A DNA stretch of 64,000 nt from Psychrobacter sp. MF31 (GTDB lineage: Bacteria; Pseudomonadota; Gammaproteobacteria; Pseudomonadales; Moraxellaceae): assembly GCF_012847335.1 (NCBI RefSeq), contig NZ_JABBDX010000003.1, positions 62,001-126,000 on the forward strand, in the 5' to 3' direction. The notes beneath the pieces were generated by a model. It saw only the letters and a list, made by a program, of their open reading frames with translations, was not told where the DNA came from and did not search any database. The position numbers were made by a program, and so were the translations under genes. Positions 17,966-25,973 of this stretch are shown here, one piece after another. Position 1 is the stretch's first letter. The number at the start of each line of letters is the position of its first letter.

Positions 17966-18038
17966 ATGTCACGCCAAAGTAAACGAAGCCTTGAAGCTTG
18001 GCTTGCTGATTATGCCATCAGTCATCAAAATGGCATCA
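17966..18038 (+). pseudogene. Mpo1-like (DUF962) gene, 5' fragment cut by an IS element
   Basis: ATG 17966 follows AACAAGGAGGTTAT, a strong ribosome-binding site. It opens a frame reading MSRQSKRSLEAWLADYAISH then QNGI, which is the DUF962/Mpo1 N-terminus (WL..Y..SHQN). The frame is cut after one base of the next codon by the IS element at 18039. Joining 18038 to 19288 continues the family motif as NGINKKIHWLCVP and gives a 146-residue protein. As it stands, translation runs into the IS and ends within a few tens of codons. Confidence 0.85.
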
Positions 18039-18200
18039 TTGACTTCCTCCCCTCCCTAAAGAGAGGGGATTCCTACTGCTAGACGGCAAAGCCCTGCCGC
18101 AAGAATGTTCTTTGCCGCATTAATATCGCGGTCATTTTGTGTGCCACACTCAGCACAAGTCCATTCTCTTATTCGCAAACCTGTTCTACCTTTCGGACTA
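18039..18200 (-). ncRNA. Predicted omega RNA at the IS right end
   Basis: By analogy with studied TnpB systems, the 3' end of tnpB and the right end of the element should yield an RNA scaffold that finishes exactly at 18039. The guide would then be the host sequence beyond it. The left limit of the RNA at 18200 is approximate. This is inference from family knowledge plus the right-end stem-loop; no promoter was assigned. Confidence 0.4.
18048..18069 (-). repeat. Right-end stem-loop of the IS element
   Basis: A 7-bp perfect stem (18048-18054 with 18063-18069) and an 8-base loop lie just inside the right end and just beyond the tnpB stop codon. In this family this stem is both recognised by TnpA and part of the omega (re) RNA. 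Confidence 0.75.
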
Positions 18201-19174
18201 CTATCGCTGATTTGGCGACAGCTTGAACAGGTTTGGGTGGTGTAAGCTTCATTCACAATCTCAAGATGGCAACCTGCATGCTTGCATTTGTAATCCAGTT
18301 GCCGTTTGAGCTCAAACCAACCTGCATCGTAAGTCGATTTAGCAAGATTGGTTTTCTTATTTGTGAATGATTTTGATTTTACGTCACCAACCACAATCAA
18401 GGCATTATTACGCACAAGCTTGGTGGTGAATTTGTGGATTAAGTCTTTACGGGTATTTTTAATCTTGGCGTGAATGGCGGTTACGCGCTTTTTGTGGTTA
18501 GCGCGCTGAGCCGTTGCCAATCTTGCCGCCCATTTTTGGGTTTGTTTGATGGTGAGAGTTTGACCATCTGAGGTAGTCGCTGCTTCTTTAATTCCTAAAT
18601 CAATGCCAACTTGACCTTTGCCGCTTTGGACTTTGGCGTCAGCTTGAGCTTTGGCTTTGACCGTGATGCAAGCGTACCATCTGCCCCTTGCATCTTGAAC
18701 CAGCTCAAGGGTGTTGATTTGGTATAGGCTTAAATTGTAGCTGTCAAACAATTCAACAATCAGCTTTTGACCTTTGGCTAAGCTTAATTGGATAGTTGAT
18801 TTAAGGGATTTTTTACCACTTTGCCTTGTCGCTAAATGTTTAATCGCTGACTTTTTAAACGGTATCCAACCTAAGCTTTTTTTGCTTGATTTAGGGTTGT
18901 TGGTTCGCCATCTTAATTTGGCTTTTTTAAACTGCTTTCGGCTTTTGGCATGAGTCTCACTAATTGCTTGAATAGTTTGTGAGTGCAACCCTAAATACTC
19001 GCCTGAGCCTTTGGTGTATTCTGCTAAATCGTAAGCGCTAAAAAACTTTCCAGCTCGTTGTAAATGCTTAAAACTCAACTCATTGACGTAGTTCCAAACA
19101 AAGTTAACCGTGCCGCTTAGCTGGTTAAGCGGCAGTGCGTGTTTGTCTTTAAGTCGAAGTTTAAGAGTTTTCAT
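18056..19174 (-). CDS. tnpB: TnpB RNA-guided endonuclease of IS200/IS605-group element
   Basis: The 372-residue protein is a complete TnpB: an N-terminal OrfB helix-turn-helix/WED-like part, then a split RuvC nuclease. RuvC-I Asp lies in VGIDLGIKEAATTSDG, RuvC-III Asp in NDRDINAAKNIL, and a zinc ribbon (CSSC and CAEC) in between. At the usual RuvC-II place the sequence is IVVGDVKSKSF, with Gly where Glu is normally found; a downstream Glu (EIVNEAYTTQTC) may take over, as reported for rearranged TnpB sites. The gene lacks an internal stop or frameshift. The ATG at 19174 starts inside the left end. Base composition is similar to neighbours. Confidence 0.93.
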   Translation of the reverse strand: MKTLKLRLKDKHALPLNQLSGTVNFVWNYVNELSFKHLQRAGKFFSAYDLAEYTKGSGEYLGLHSQTIQAISETHAKSRKQFKKAKLRWRTNNPKSSKKSLGWIPFKKSAIKHLATRQSGKKSLKSTIQLSLAKGQKLIVELFDSYNLSLYQINTLELVQDARGRWYACITVKAKAQADAKVQSGKGQVGIDLGIKEAATTSDGQTLTIKQTQKWAARLATAQRANHKKRVTAIHAKIKNTRKDLIHKFTTKLVRNNALIVVGDVKSKSFTNKKTNLAKSTYDAGWFELKRQLDYKCKHAGCHLEIVNEAYTTQTCSSCRQISDSSPKGRTGLRIREWTCAECGTQNDRDINAAKNILAAGLCRLAVGIPSL

Positions 19175-19250
19175 GGTTTTAGTTTGCTAGATTTAGTGAG
19201 TCTTAGCAAGCTTAAAGTTGCTTTAAACGTCAACGGCTGTCGCCTGATAT

Positions 19251-19270
19251 CCATGCTTAGAGAGGCATGG
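19251..19270 (-). repeat. Left-end stem-loop of the IS element
   Basis: CCATGC and GCATGG pair around an 8-base loop about 17 bases inside the left end, as in IS200/IS605 left ends recognised by the Y1 transposase. Confidence 0.7.
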
Positions 19271-19287
19271 TTTTGCAGCGACTTTGG

Positions 19288-19655
19288 ATAAAAAAATCCA
19301 CTGGCTTTGCGTTCCGACCATTTTTGTGAGCATTTTGGGAATGGGAATGTCGCTTTCGGTTTGGTTCACTCTGGTGCTCAGCGCGCTGGTATTACTGTTT
19401 TATATTAAGCTGTCCACCCCGCTATTTTTAGCGATGGGGATTTTTATGCTCATTTGCTTATCGGTGCTTGCTTTGATGTCGCTTGGGTTTAAATTTTGGG
19501 CAGGTGTTTTTGTGATCGCTTGGATCGGGCAGTTTATCGGTCATAAAATCGAAGGTAAAAAACCGTCATTTTTTGAAGATTTACAATTTTTGCTCATTGG
19601 TCCTGCTTGGGTTGCCAACAGCTTGATAGCAAAGAAAAAAGAAAAGTCAGCTTAA
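19288..19655 (+). pseudogene. Mpo1-like (DUF962) gene, 3' fragment
   Basis: This fragment carries most of the protein: NKKIHWLCVPTIF, several hydrophobic helices, WIGQFIGHKIEGKKPSFFEDLQFLLIGPAWV and a Lys-rich end. These are the conserved Mpo1/DUF962 blocks (HWxCVP, the GHxxEGxxPxxxxD/E motif and LIGPxW). Yeast Mpo1 is an Fe2+-dependent dioxygenase in phytosphingosine alpha-oxidation; bacterial members are uncharacterised. An in-frame TTG at 19284 at the IS border could start a shortened product, but no ribosome-binding site supports it. The fragment is intact apart from the missing 25 codons. Confidence 0.85.
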
Positions 19656-19678
19656 ATTCAAAATAAAACTCAAAATAT

Positions 19679-19722
19679 AAAAAAGCGCCGACTTGCAAAT
19701 GATGACCGTCCGCGCTTTTTTA
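19679..19722 (+). terminator. Bidirectional terminator after the DUF962 gene
   Basis: AAAAGCGC and GCGCTTTT arms with further pairing inside are followed by T-runs on both strands. The hairpin lies between the DUF962 gene and the convergent SDR gene. Confidence 0.7.
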
Positions 19723-19771
19723 TTTACCTTCCTTTTTATTTACCTGCCTTTTTATTTAACCAAAACAAACC

Positions 19772-20563
19772 TTATTCAAGCGTTTGCACGCCGCCGCCAT
19801 TCACAAAAAGAATCTGACCGCTGACCCACTCAGAAATTGGCGCGGCAAAATATAGCATCGCGCCGGCAATGTCGTCCGCCTCGCCTAAGCGCTTAATCGG
19901 CGTGTGCGAGAGCATTCTTTTTTCGATTTCGGGCGTGAGTACGGAGCGCAGGGCGTCGGTTCGCGTCGCTCCCGGCCCTACAGCATTGATCCGGACTTCA
20001 GGACCAAAGTCGTGAGCCAAGTTTTCAACCATATGGTTAACTGCTGCTTTTGATGAGCCATAGCCGCTCATATTCGGGCTTTTATCGATGCTCGACATTG
20101 AGGTGGTGATCACAATTGAGCCGTAACCAGACTGCTTCATATACGGTACGCAAAGTTGGCTCAACCGCCAAGCGCTAAAGACGTTCAATTCAAAATCGCG
20201 GCGAAAGTCATCAATGGTAATATCAAACGGATTTTCGCGACCGCCGCCACCGCCGCCGGCGTTATTAATCAAAATATTAACCGTTCCAAAGGTATCGACT
20301 GTTTTTTCAACAAGGGCAACCAAATCTTCATCTTTTAAAATGTTGCATTCAACGGCAAGACCTTTAACGCCAAAGCTTTCGATGTCTTGAACCGCTTTTT
20401 CAGCATCGGTGAGCTTTAAATCGGCAATGACCACATCCGCGCCTGCTTGAGCAAGTCGCAGCGCGGTAGCTTTACCAATACCGTTTGCGCCGCCAGTTAC
20501 GATTGCGGTTTTTCCTGACAAATCAAACAGTTCATTAAAATTTTTATGTTGAAACTTGACCAT
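19772..20563 (-). CDS. SDR-family oxidoreductase, HdhA-like
   Basis: A 263-residue NAD(P)-dependent short-chain dehydrogenase. The Rossmann motif is TGGANGIGKATA, followed by NNAGGGGGG, catalytic Ser in TTSMSS and YGSSKAAVNH (YxxxK). The C-terminal part, RRDFELNVFSAWRLSQL and TPEIEKRMLSHTPIKRLG ending WVSGQILFVNGGGVQ, is strikingly like E. coli 7-alpha-hydroxysteroid dehydrogenase HdhA. An alcohol or steroid-like hydroxyl substrate is thus possible, but SDR specificity cannot be read from sequence. The gene is monocistronic and starts behind AAGGATAAGCT. Confidence 0.85.
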   Translation of the reverse strand: MVKFQHKNFNELFDLSGKTAIVTGGANGIGKATALRLAQAGADVVIADLKLTDAEKAVQDIESFGVKGLAVECNILKDEDLVALVEKTVDTFGTVNILINNAGGGGGGRENPFDITIDDFRRDFELNVFSAWRLSQLCVPYMKQSGYGSIVITTSMSSIDKSPNMSGYGSSKAAVNHMVENLAHDFGPEVRINAVGPGATRTDALRSVLTPEIEKRMLSHTPIKRLGEADDIAGAMLYFAAPISEWVSGQILFVNGGGVQTLE

Positions 20564-20790
20564 AGCTTATCCTTATTATTTATAACTAATTATAGTGAGG
20601 TTTTGATAGACGAAATCGCTACCAACCTTTGGATTTTTTCTACTAAACTCTGTTCTATTATGCTGGCTTAACCTAAACTTATAATGACGACAATCTTATT
20701 TTTTTGTAACTGACAATTTTGTGATTTCAAAGATTTGTAACTTCAACGATAAAATAAGCGGTCATCAAATTTGCATTAATGAGGATATTT

Positions 20791-21471
20791 GTGGATTGGT
20801 TTGACATTTTTATTTATGACACCACTTGGGAATTTGCCGCCGAGATCGTCATTCGTACCATCATCATGTATTCCATGGTGTTTTTATTTTTGCGATTTAC
20901 GGGCAAGCGCGGCATCCGTCAGCTGTCGATTTTTGAATTGGTCATTATTGTGTCGCTTGGCTCGATTGCAGGTGATCCTATGTTCACCGAGGATTTGCCA
21001 CTGATTCAAGCGCTGCTCATCATGAGCTTAGTGATTGGCTTGTATCATCTTTGCACGTGGCTGACGATGAGATTTAAACCCATCGAGCATCTTTTGGAAG
21101 GTGAGCCGACCTATATCGTTAAAAATGGGGTTTTGGTGCTTTCGGAAGTCAGCGGCGGCACGATGTCAAATGATGACTTTTTTGCAGAAATGCGCCAACA
21201 AGGCATCCGGCATTTGGGTCAAGTTGAAGTGGGGCTGCTTGAAACCGATGGCGAGTTTAGCATTTTGCTGTTTGAAGATGACGAGGTTTGCTTTGGGCTA
21301 CCGATTTTTCCGCATGAATATCAAAAAGTAACCCGCATTCATCCCGATCAGCATTACGCTTGTATGCACTGCGGTCACATTGAAAAAATCGCCTCAATTC
21401 ATGCGCTTTGTCCGCGTTGCAAGAAAGCTGCAGGCTGGGCAAAAGCACTTGATAATAAGATCGTGGATTAA
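20791..21471 (+). CDS. YetF/DUF421 membrane protein with C-terminal zinc ribbon
   Basis: Three N-terminal transmembrane helices (IIMYSMVFLFLRF, LSIFELVIIVSLGSIAGDP, LLIMSLVIGLYHLC) are followed by the DUF421 cytoplasmic domain with GEPTYIVKNGVL and MRQQGIRHLGQVEVGLLETDGEFSIL. This is the YetF architecture, function unknown. Beyond it lies an extra segment with CMHC and CPRC pairs, a likely zinc ribbon not usual in the family. I prefer GTG 20791 (226 aa) because GAGGATATTT lies just before it; ATG 20779 upstream lacks a ribosome-binding site. The gene stands alone. Confidence 0.85.
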   Translation: MDWFDIFIYDTTWEFAAEIVIRTIIMYSMVFLFLRFTGKRGIRQLSIFELVIIVSLGSIAGDPMFTEDLPLIQALLIMSLVIGLYHLCTWLTMRFKPIEHLLEGEPTYIVKNGVLVLSEVSGGTMSNDDFFAEMRQQGIRHLGQVEVGLLETDGEFSILLFEDDEVCFGLPIFPHEYQKVTRIHPDQHYACMHCGHIEKIASIHALCPRCKKAAGWAKALDNKIVD

Positions 21472-21611
21472 CTATTTTTAATAATTTATTTTGATTTGTG
21501 GACAACAAATACGATATTCCCTAAACTCAAAAGGCAGTAATCAAAAACGTAAAGGACGATAGGTTAATAACGAATTAAAACTTCAAAAATCTAAATCAAG
21601 GATGATGAACG

Positions 21612-23378
21612 ATGACTGATAACCCACACCATAAACCGCGCTTTTTGGCAAGCTTAACTTTAGCGTTAAGCCTTGCGCTATCGCCGCTAAGCTTTGCCTT
21701 AACGCCCACAAGCGCGACCGAGCAAGCCGCCGCGCGTTACGACAGCAGCAATGATATTTTTCATCCCATTTATGCCAAAAACGGTATGGTCGCCACCGAA
21801 CAAGCTTTGGCAACGCAAGTTGGCTTAGACATTTTAAAGCAAGGCGGCAACGCCATTGATGCCGCCGTTGCCGTTGGCTTTGCGTTAGCGGTCGTACTAC
21901 CAAACGCAGGCAACATCGGCGGCGGCGGCTTTATGGTGCTTCACGATGCCAAAACGGGCAAAAATATCGCTTTAGACTTTCGTGAAATGGCGCCCATCAC
22001 CGCCAATAAGGACATGTATTTGGACGCCAAAGGCAACGTCATCGATGGCAAATCGCTGTTTTCACATAACGCAGTCGGTGTCCCCGGAACGGTCGCCGGA
22101 ATGGAATATGCGCTAAAAAAATGGGGAACAATGCCATTATCTAAAGTCATTGCCCCTGCCATTACTTTGGCCGATCAAGGCTTTATTATCAGCGACGTTC
22201 TTGGCGATACTTTAGCAGAGGAAGCGCAAAATCTTGGCAAATGGGACAGCACCAAAGCCATCTTTTTTAAAAATGGCAAACCGCTAAAAGCCGGTGACCG
22301 CCTAATCCAAAAAGACTTGGCAGCCTCATTGCGCTTAATTAGCCGTCAAGGTTCAAAAGCCTTTTACGAAGGAGATATTGCCAAAAAAATCAGCCGCGAG
22401 ATGGCGAAACACGGCGGCATCATGACCTTGCAGGATTTAAAAAACTACCGCGTCGTTGAGCGAAAGCCGATCGAGGGCAACTATCGCGGCTATCAAATCG
22501 CCACCATGCCCCCACCAAGCTCAGGCGGCATCCACCTCGTGCAAATGCTCAACATGCTTGAAAACTACCCTATCAAAGACTACGGCGTTAACAGCGCTCA
22601 AGGCATCCACACCCTTGCTGAAACTATGAAGTTGGCTTACGCTGACCGCTCAGAATACTTGGGCGACCCTGATTTTGTAAAAATTCCGATCAATGGGCTG
22701 ATTTCAAAGCGCTATGCTCGCGATTTGGTCAATAGCATCTCACCTACCAAAGCGCGACCTTCAAGCGATATCAAACCTGGCAAACCACAAGGCTATGAAA
22801 GCGACCAAACGACGCATTACTCCTTGATGGATAAAGCCGGTAATGCCGTTGCAGTCACTTATACGCTGAACCTCAACTTTGGCACTGGCATCGTTGCTGA
22901 CGGTACTGGAATTTTGCTGAACAATGAAATGGATGACTTTTCGGTAAAACCGGGCGTGCCAAACGCTTTTGGCTTGGTTGGCGGAGAAGCCAACGCCGTT
23001 GCCGCCAAAAAACGACCGCTGTCATCCATGACCCCAACTATTGTGCTAAAAGACAATCAACCTTGGCTTGTGACCGGCAGTCCTGGTGGGGCGCGGATTA
23101 TCACCACGGTGCTCCAAACCATCACCAACACCATTGACCACGGCATGAATCCAGCTGAAGCGATTGTGACCCCGCGCGTTCATCATCAGTGGCTTCCGGA
23201 TGAATTGCGAATTGAAGACGGTATCAGCCCCGACACTATCAAATTGCTTGAACGCCAAGGCTATAAAGTCGCTCAAAAAGCGCCGATGGGTCGCGTTCAA
23301 ATCATCCAAGCAGATAAGTCAGGATTTTATGGCTATTCTGATCCGCGCAATCCGGATGGTAAAACGCTTGGATTTTAA
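21612..23378 (+). CDS. ggt: Gamma-glutamyltransferase
   Basis: A periplasmic, self-processing enzyme that cleaves glutathione and transfers the gamma-glutamyl group to amino acids or water. The 588-residue precursor has a signal peptide (about 1-30, SLALSPLSFA). The large subunit carries GLDILKQGGNAIDAAVA and NIGGGGFMVLHD. The autocatalytic cleavage site precedes Thr400 in DQTTHYSLMD, followed by NNEMDDFSVKPG and PLSSMTPTIV with GSPGGARI, matching E. coli Ggt block by block. The ribosome-binding site is AAGGATGATGAACG. A terminator follows. Confidence 0.97.
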   Translation: MTDNPHHKPRFLASLTLALSLALSPLSFALTPTSATEQAAARYDSSNDIFHPIYAKNGMVATEQALATQVGLDILKQGGNAIDAAVAVGFALAVVLPNAGNIGGGGFMVLHDAKTGKNIALDFREMAPITANKDMYLDAKGNVIDGKSLFSHNAVGVPGTVAGMEYALKKWGTMPLSKVIAPAITLADQGFIISDVLGDTLAEEAQNLGKWDSTKAIFFKNGKPLKAGDRLIQKDLAASLRLISRQGSKAFYEGDIAKKISREMAKHGGIMTLQDLKNYRVVERKPIEGNYRGYQIATMPPPSSGGIHLVQMLNMLENYPIKDYGVNSAQGIHTLAETMKLAYADRSEYLGDPDFVKIPINGLISKRYARDLVNSISPTKARPSSDIKPGKPQGYESDQTTHYSLMDKAGNAVAVTYTLNLNFGTGIVADGTGILLNNEMDDFSVKPGVPNAFGLVGGEANAVAAKKRPLSSMTPTIVLKDNQPWLVTGSPGGARIITTVLQTITNTIDHGMNPAEAIVTPRVHHQWLPDELRIEDGISPDTIKLLERQGYKVAQKAPMGRVQIIQADKSGFYGYSDPRNPDGKTLGF

Positions 23379-23429
23379 GTGAATTAGGTTATAAGGGAAC
23401 TTAGGTTATAAGCGAGTTTTGATAACTTG

Positions 23430-23463
23430 ATAGGCTGGGCAGAATGCTTAGCCTATTTTTTTA
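23430..23463 (+). terminator. Terminator of ggt
   Basis: ATAGGCT (23430-23436) pairs with AGCCTAT (23450-23456) and is followed by a run of Ts, about 50 bases after the ggt stop. Confidence 0.75.
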
Positions 23464-23561
23464 GTGAGTATAAAGCGGATTAGCGGTAACGAACTCTATA
23501 TCCCATATAGCTTTGATATCGTTAGATTAACCATTAATCTTTGCAAACCTTTAATTTAAAC

Positions 23562-23595
23562 AAAAAAAAGCCCCACAATACTGTGAGGCTTTTTA
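23562..23595 (-). terminator. Terminator of tRNA-Gly
   Basis: On the minus strand GCCTCACA...TGTGGGGC forms a strong hairpin followed by at least seven Ts, just downstream of the tRNA. Confidence 0.8.
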
Positions 23596-23600
23596 GAATT

Positions 23601-23676
<76 letters not shown>

Positions 23677-24170
23677 TTAAGTCAAGTGCTTACTGCTTTG
23701 AAGTAATGCTGTCTTGATAGGTTGGCTATTTTAGCAGCATTTATTTTTCTGTCAACGCTTTTTTGCGATAATTTTTAAAAAAATAAGCTAAAAAACGCTA
23801 TTCTGAGATAAAACATTGTTTTTAATAAATAAAAATTTTTATAAATTTATTTGCCATAAGCTTTGAAGTTTACCTAAAGTAACGCGCGCTCGACAGTTTA
23901 TAAGCTTACTTACAAAGCTGCGTAAGATTGTTACTTTGCGTAGTCTAGTGTTTGGCAATAATCATTATTATACTTTGTGCCATCAAGTCGATCATCTGTC
24001 TTACCTATCGATATTAACGCTTTTATAATCTTCTTGGCTATCATCTTAGCCCGTTTAAGCGTCAATCGATAATTTTGGTTTTCTTTTTTATTTGCTTGTC
24101 AGTAAGCTTAAGTTGCTTAAGCGATCAACGCCTTTGACTGCGAGCATTTTATATTGTTAGTGAGGATTTT
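23677..24170. other. AT-rich intergenic region between tRNA-Gly and the M48 protease
   Basis: About 490 bases that must hold the tRNA promoter on one side and the protease promoter on the other. I saw no further ORF with a ribosome-binding site, no RNA and no clear repeat. Confidence 0.4.
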
Positions 24171-24983
24171 ATGAAAAAAACGCTTTTGACGGCGGTAATG
24201 GCAACGTCCCTATCCGCGATGACGTTAACGGGCTGCTCAAGCACCACAGGCGCAGGCGCAATTGGGGTCGATCGCCAGCAGCTGCTTTTGGTATCAAGTG
24301 AGCAGGTGCTACAACTGTCGCAGCAAAGCTATAATAAAAGTCTGCAAGAAGCGCGCGCTCGCGGCGTTTTGGACACCAATGCAGCTCAAGTGAACCGTTT
24401 AAAAGGCATCGCAAGCCGATTAGTTGCGCAAACTGGCGTTTATCGTCCGGACGCGCAAAAGTGGAATTGGGAAGTTCATACCATCAAGTCTAATGACTTA
24501 AATGCCTTTGTTCTGCCCGGCGGTAAGGTGATGTTTTATACCGGAATTATTGATCGCTTGAATCTAAGCGATGATGAAATTGCGGCGATTATGGGTCACG
24601 AAATGGCGCATGCCTTGCGTGAGCACTCGCGTGAGCGCCTATCGCGTGAGTATGCCACGCAAACCGGAATCGGCGTTGCAGCCGGAATCTTTGGCTTATC
24701 GCAAAACCAAGCTCAGTTGGCAGGGCTTGCAGGGGACTTGGGACTCAGCCGACCGCACAGCAGAACTCAAGAAGCCGAAGCCGATGATATTGGTCTAGAA
24801 TTGATGGCACGCGCCGGTTACAACCCGCAAGCTGCCATCACCCTTTGGCAAAAAATGCAGCGCGCAAGTCAAGGCGAGCCACCACAATTTTTAAGCACCC
24901 ACCCAAGCAGCAACAACCGAATTGCCCAACTGCAATCGCTCATGCCAAAAGTTGTGCCGCTTTATCAAAAAGCACGCCGCTAA
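24171..24983 (+). CDS. M48-family metalloprotease lipoprotein
   Basis: A 270-residue outer-membrane-type lipoprotein: a short signal peptide with lipobox LTGC (Cys near 22), then an M48 peptidase domain. The zinc motif is HEMAH in IMGHEMAHALREHSRE, with the third ligand Glu in EAEADDIGLELMARAGYNP. The arrangement resembles LoiP/YcaL of E. coli, which act in outer-membrane protein quality control. The third-helix motif LSTHPSSNNRIAQL is also typical. It starts behind GTGAGGATTTT. A terminator follows, so it is monocistronic. Confidence 0.92.
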   Translation: MKKTLLTAVMATSLSAMTLTGCSSTTGAGAIGVDRQQLLLVSSEQVLQLSQQSYNKSLQEARARGVLDTNAAQVNRLKGIASRLVAQTGVYRPDAQKWNWEVHTIKSNDLNAFVLPGGKVMFYTGIIDRLNLSDDEIAAIMGHEMAHALREHSRERLSREYATQTGIGVAAGIFGLSQNQAQLAGLAGDLGLSRPHSRTQEAEADDIGLELMARAGYNPQAAITLWQKMQRASQGEPPQFLSTHPSSNNRIAQLQSLMPKVVPLYQKARR

Positions 24984-25008
24984 TTAAAGCCTTAACACCT
25001 AGTAGAAG

Positions 25009-25040
25009 AAAAGCGCAATTAAAGGTTGCGCTTTTTTTTG
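25009..25040 (+). terminator. Terminator of the M48 protease gene
   Basis: AAAGCGCAA and TTGCGCTTT pair around a 7-base loop, followed by a run of Ts. Confidence 0.8.
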
Positions 25041-25143
25041 AGCAGATTTTGGCAGCGGCGTTGACGCTTTTGCTTTGCTATAATAGCGATTATTTTAATG
25101 ACTTAATTTTGTTAATCGTATTATTAATTAGGAATATTTTGCC

Positions 25144-25473
25144 ATGATCGAGCAAGCTACTGCACCGGTCGCCTTTGCGCTAAATGAGGCGCTTAAAGGG
25201 CTATCGCCGTCTTACGTGGATATTGTCAATGAGTCAATGAGTCATGCCGGCTATTTTGATGGTAAAGAAAGCCATTTTAAATTGACCATCGTCAGCCCCG
25301 ACTTTGCCAATAAGCGCTTGGTGGCGCGCCATCAGATGATTTATCAGGCAGCCGCGCCCCTACTGACCGCTCAAGGCGGCAGCATCCACGCGCTTGCCAT
25401 CCATGCCTTTAGCCCCGATGAGTGGCAAAATCAAGACATTCCAAGCCCGAACTGCGCCGGTAAAAACGTCTAA
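25144..25473 (+). CDS. bolA: BolA family protein
   Basis: A 109-residue member of the BolA/IbaG family, cytosolic proteins that partner monothiol glutaredoxins in iron-sulfur handling and affect cell shape. The core VNESMSHAGYFDGKESHFKLTIVSPDFANKRLVARHQMIYQ carries the conserved His and the RHQMVY-like helix-turn-helix segment. The C-terminal ALAIHAFSPDEW is typical of BolA itself rather than IbaG/YrbA. The ATG follows AGGAATATTTTGCC. It is followed 15 bases later by the SirB-like gene and then a lipoprotein, possibly one transcript. Confidence 0.93.
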   Translation: MIEQATAPVAFALNEALKGLSPSYVDIVNESMSHAGYFDGKESHFKLTIVSPDFANKRLVARHQMIYQAAAPLLTAQGGSIHALAIHAFSPDEWQNQDIPSPNCAGKNV

Positions 25474-25488
25474 TCGTAAGGATTTTCA

Positions 25489-25848
25489 ATGAAACATTTT
25501 CATATGCTGCTTGCCGTCGTGGTGATTGCGCTATTTATTTATCAAAGCTTCTTGGTTTTAGGCAAACAATCTCGAGCTGCTCGCGGCGTTAAAATCGCCA
25601 ATCATATCGTTTATGCGCTGATTTTGGTGAGTGGTGCTTGGCTGCTTATTCAACTGTTAAGCGTTCATGCACCCATCCAGTGGGTCATTGCCAAATTGGC
25701 GCTGTTTATTGCTGCCATTAGCGCAAGCTTAAAAGCGTTTAAGCCTACCGCAACCGCTTCACAAAGCCGAATGGGGATTTTTATTGCAGCCGTTGCCTAT
25801 ATCGGCATTGTGGTTTTGGCAATTGTAAAACCGGGAAATTTATTTTAA
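25489..25848 (+). CDS. SirB-like small membrane protein
   Basis: The 119-residue protein has four hydrophobic helices (about 4-20, 42-60, 65-83 and 97-113) and no signal peptide cleavage site. The order HFHMLLAVVVIALFIYQS, then a His in KIANHIVYALIL, resembles the SirB2/invasion-regulator family of small membrane proteins of unknown biochemistry. It lies 15 bases after bolA with TAAGGATTTTCA as ribosome-binding site, so it is probably co-transcribed. Confidence 0.78.
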   Translation: MKHFHMLLAVVVIALFIYQSFLVLGKQSRAARGVKIANHIVYALILVSGAWLLIQLLSVHAPIQWVIAKLALFIAAISASLKAFKPTATASQSRMGIFIAAVAYIGIVVLAIVKPGNLF

Positions 25849-25973
25849 GTGGGATTTTAGTACGATCCCCTATCATCACTATGGTAATTCCCTTAAAATA
25901 TCAAGATGTTAATGATGATTGCGTTTTTGAATTAAAAAGCAGACCGTTTTTTTTCAAAAACTAAGGATATGTT

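Larger units (their letters stand above)
18039..19287 (-). mobile_element. IS200/IS605-group element with tnpB only (IS1341 type)
   Basis: The 1249-bp element carries tnpB but no Y1 transposase tnpA. The ends are set by restoring the interrupted gene: the right end (left in this view) finishes in TCAA, as IS608-like right ends do. A stable stem-loop, TCCCCTC with GAGGGGA, lies at 18048-18069. The left end near 19287 has a stem-loop CCATGC...GCATGG at 19251-19270. No target-site duplication is present, as expected for this group. The base sequence on the left-end side just outside, read on the minus strand, is TTTAT, the probable target. Movement would need TnpA supplied from elsewhere in the genome. 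Confidence 0.85.

Noticed and set aside
17895-19655. Target-site duplication around the IS element
   Set aside because: None was found; this agrees with the IS200/IS605 mechanism, and the ends were set by frame restoration instead.
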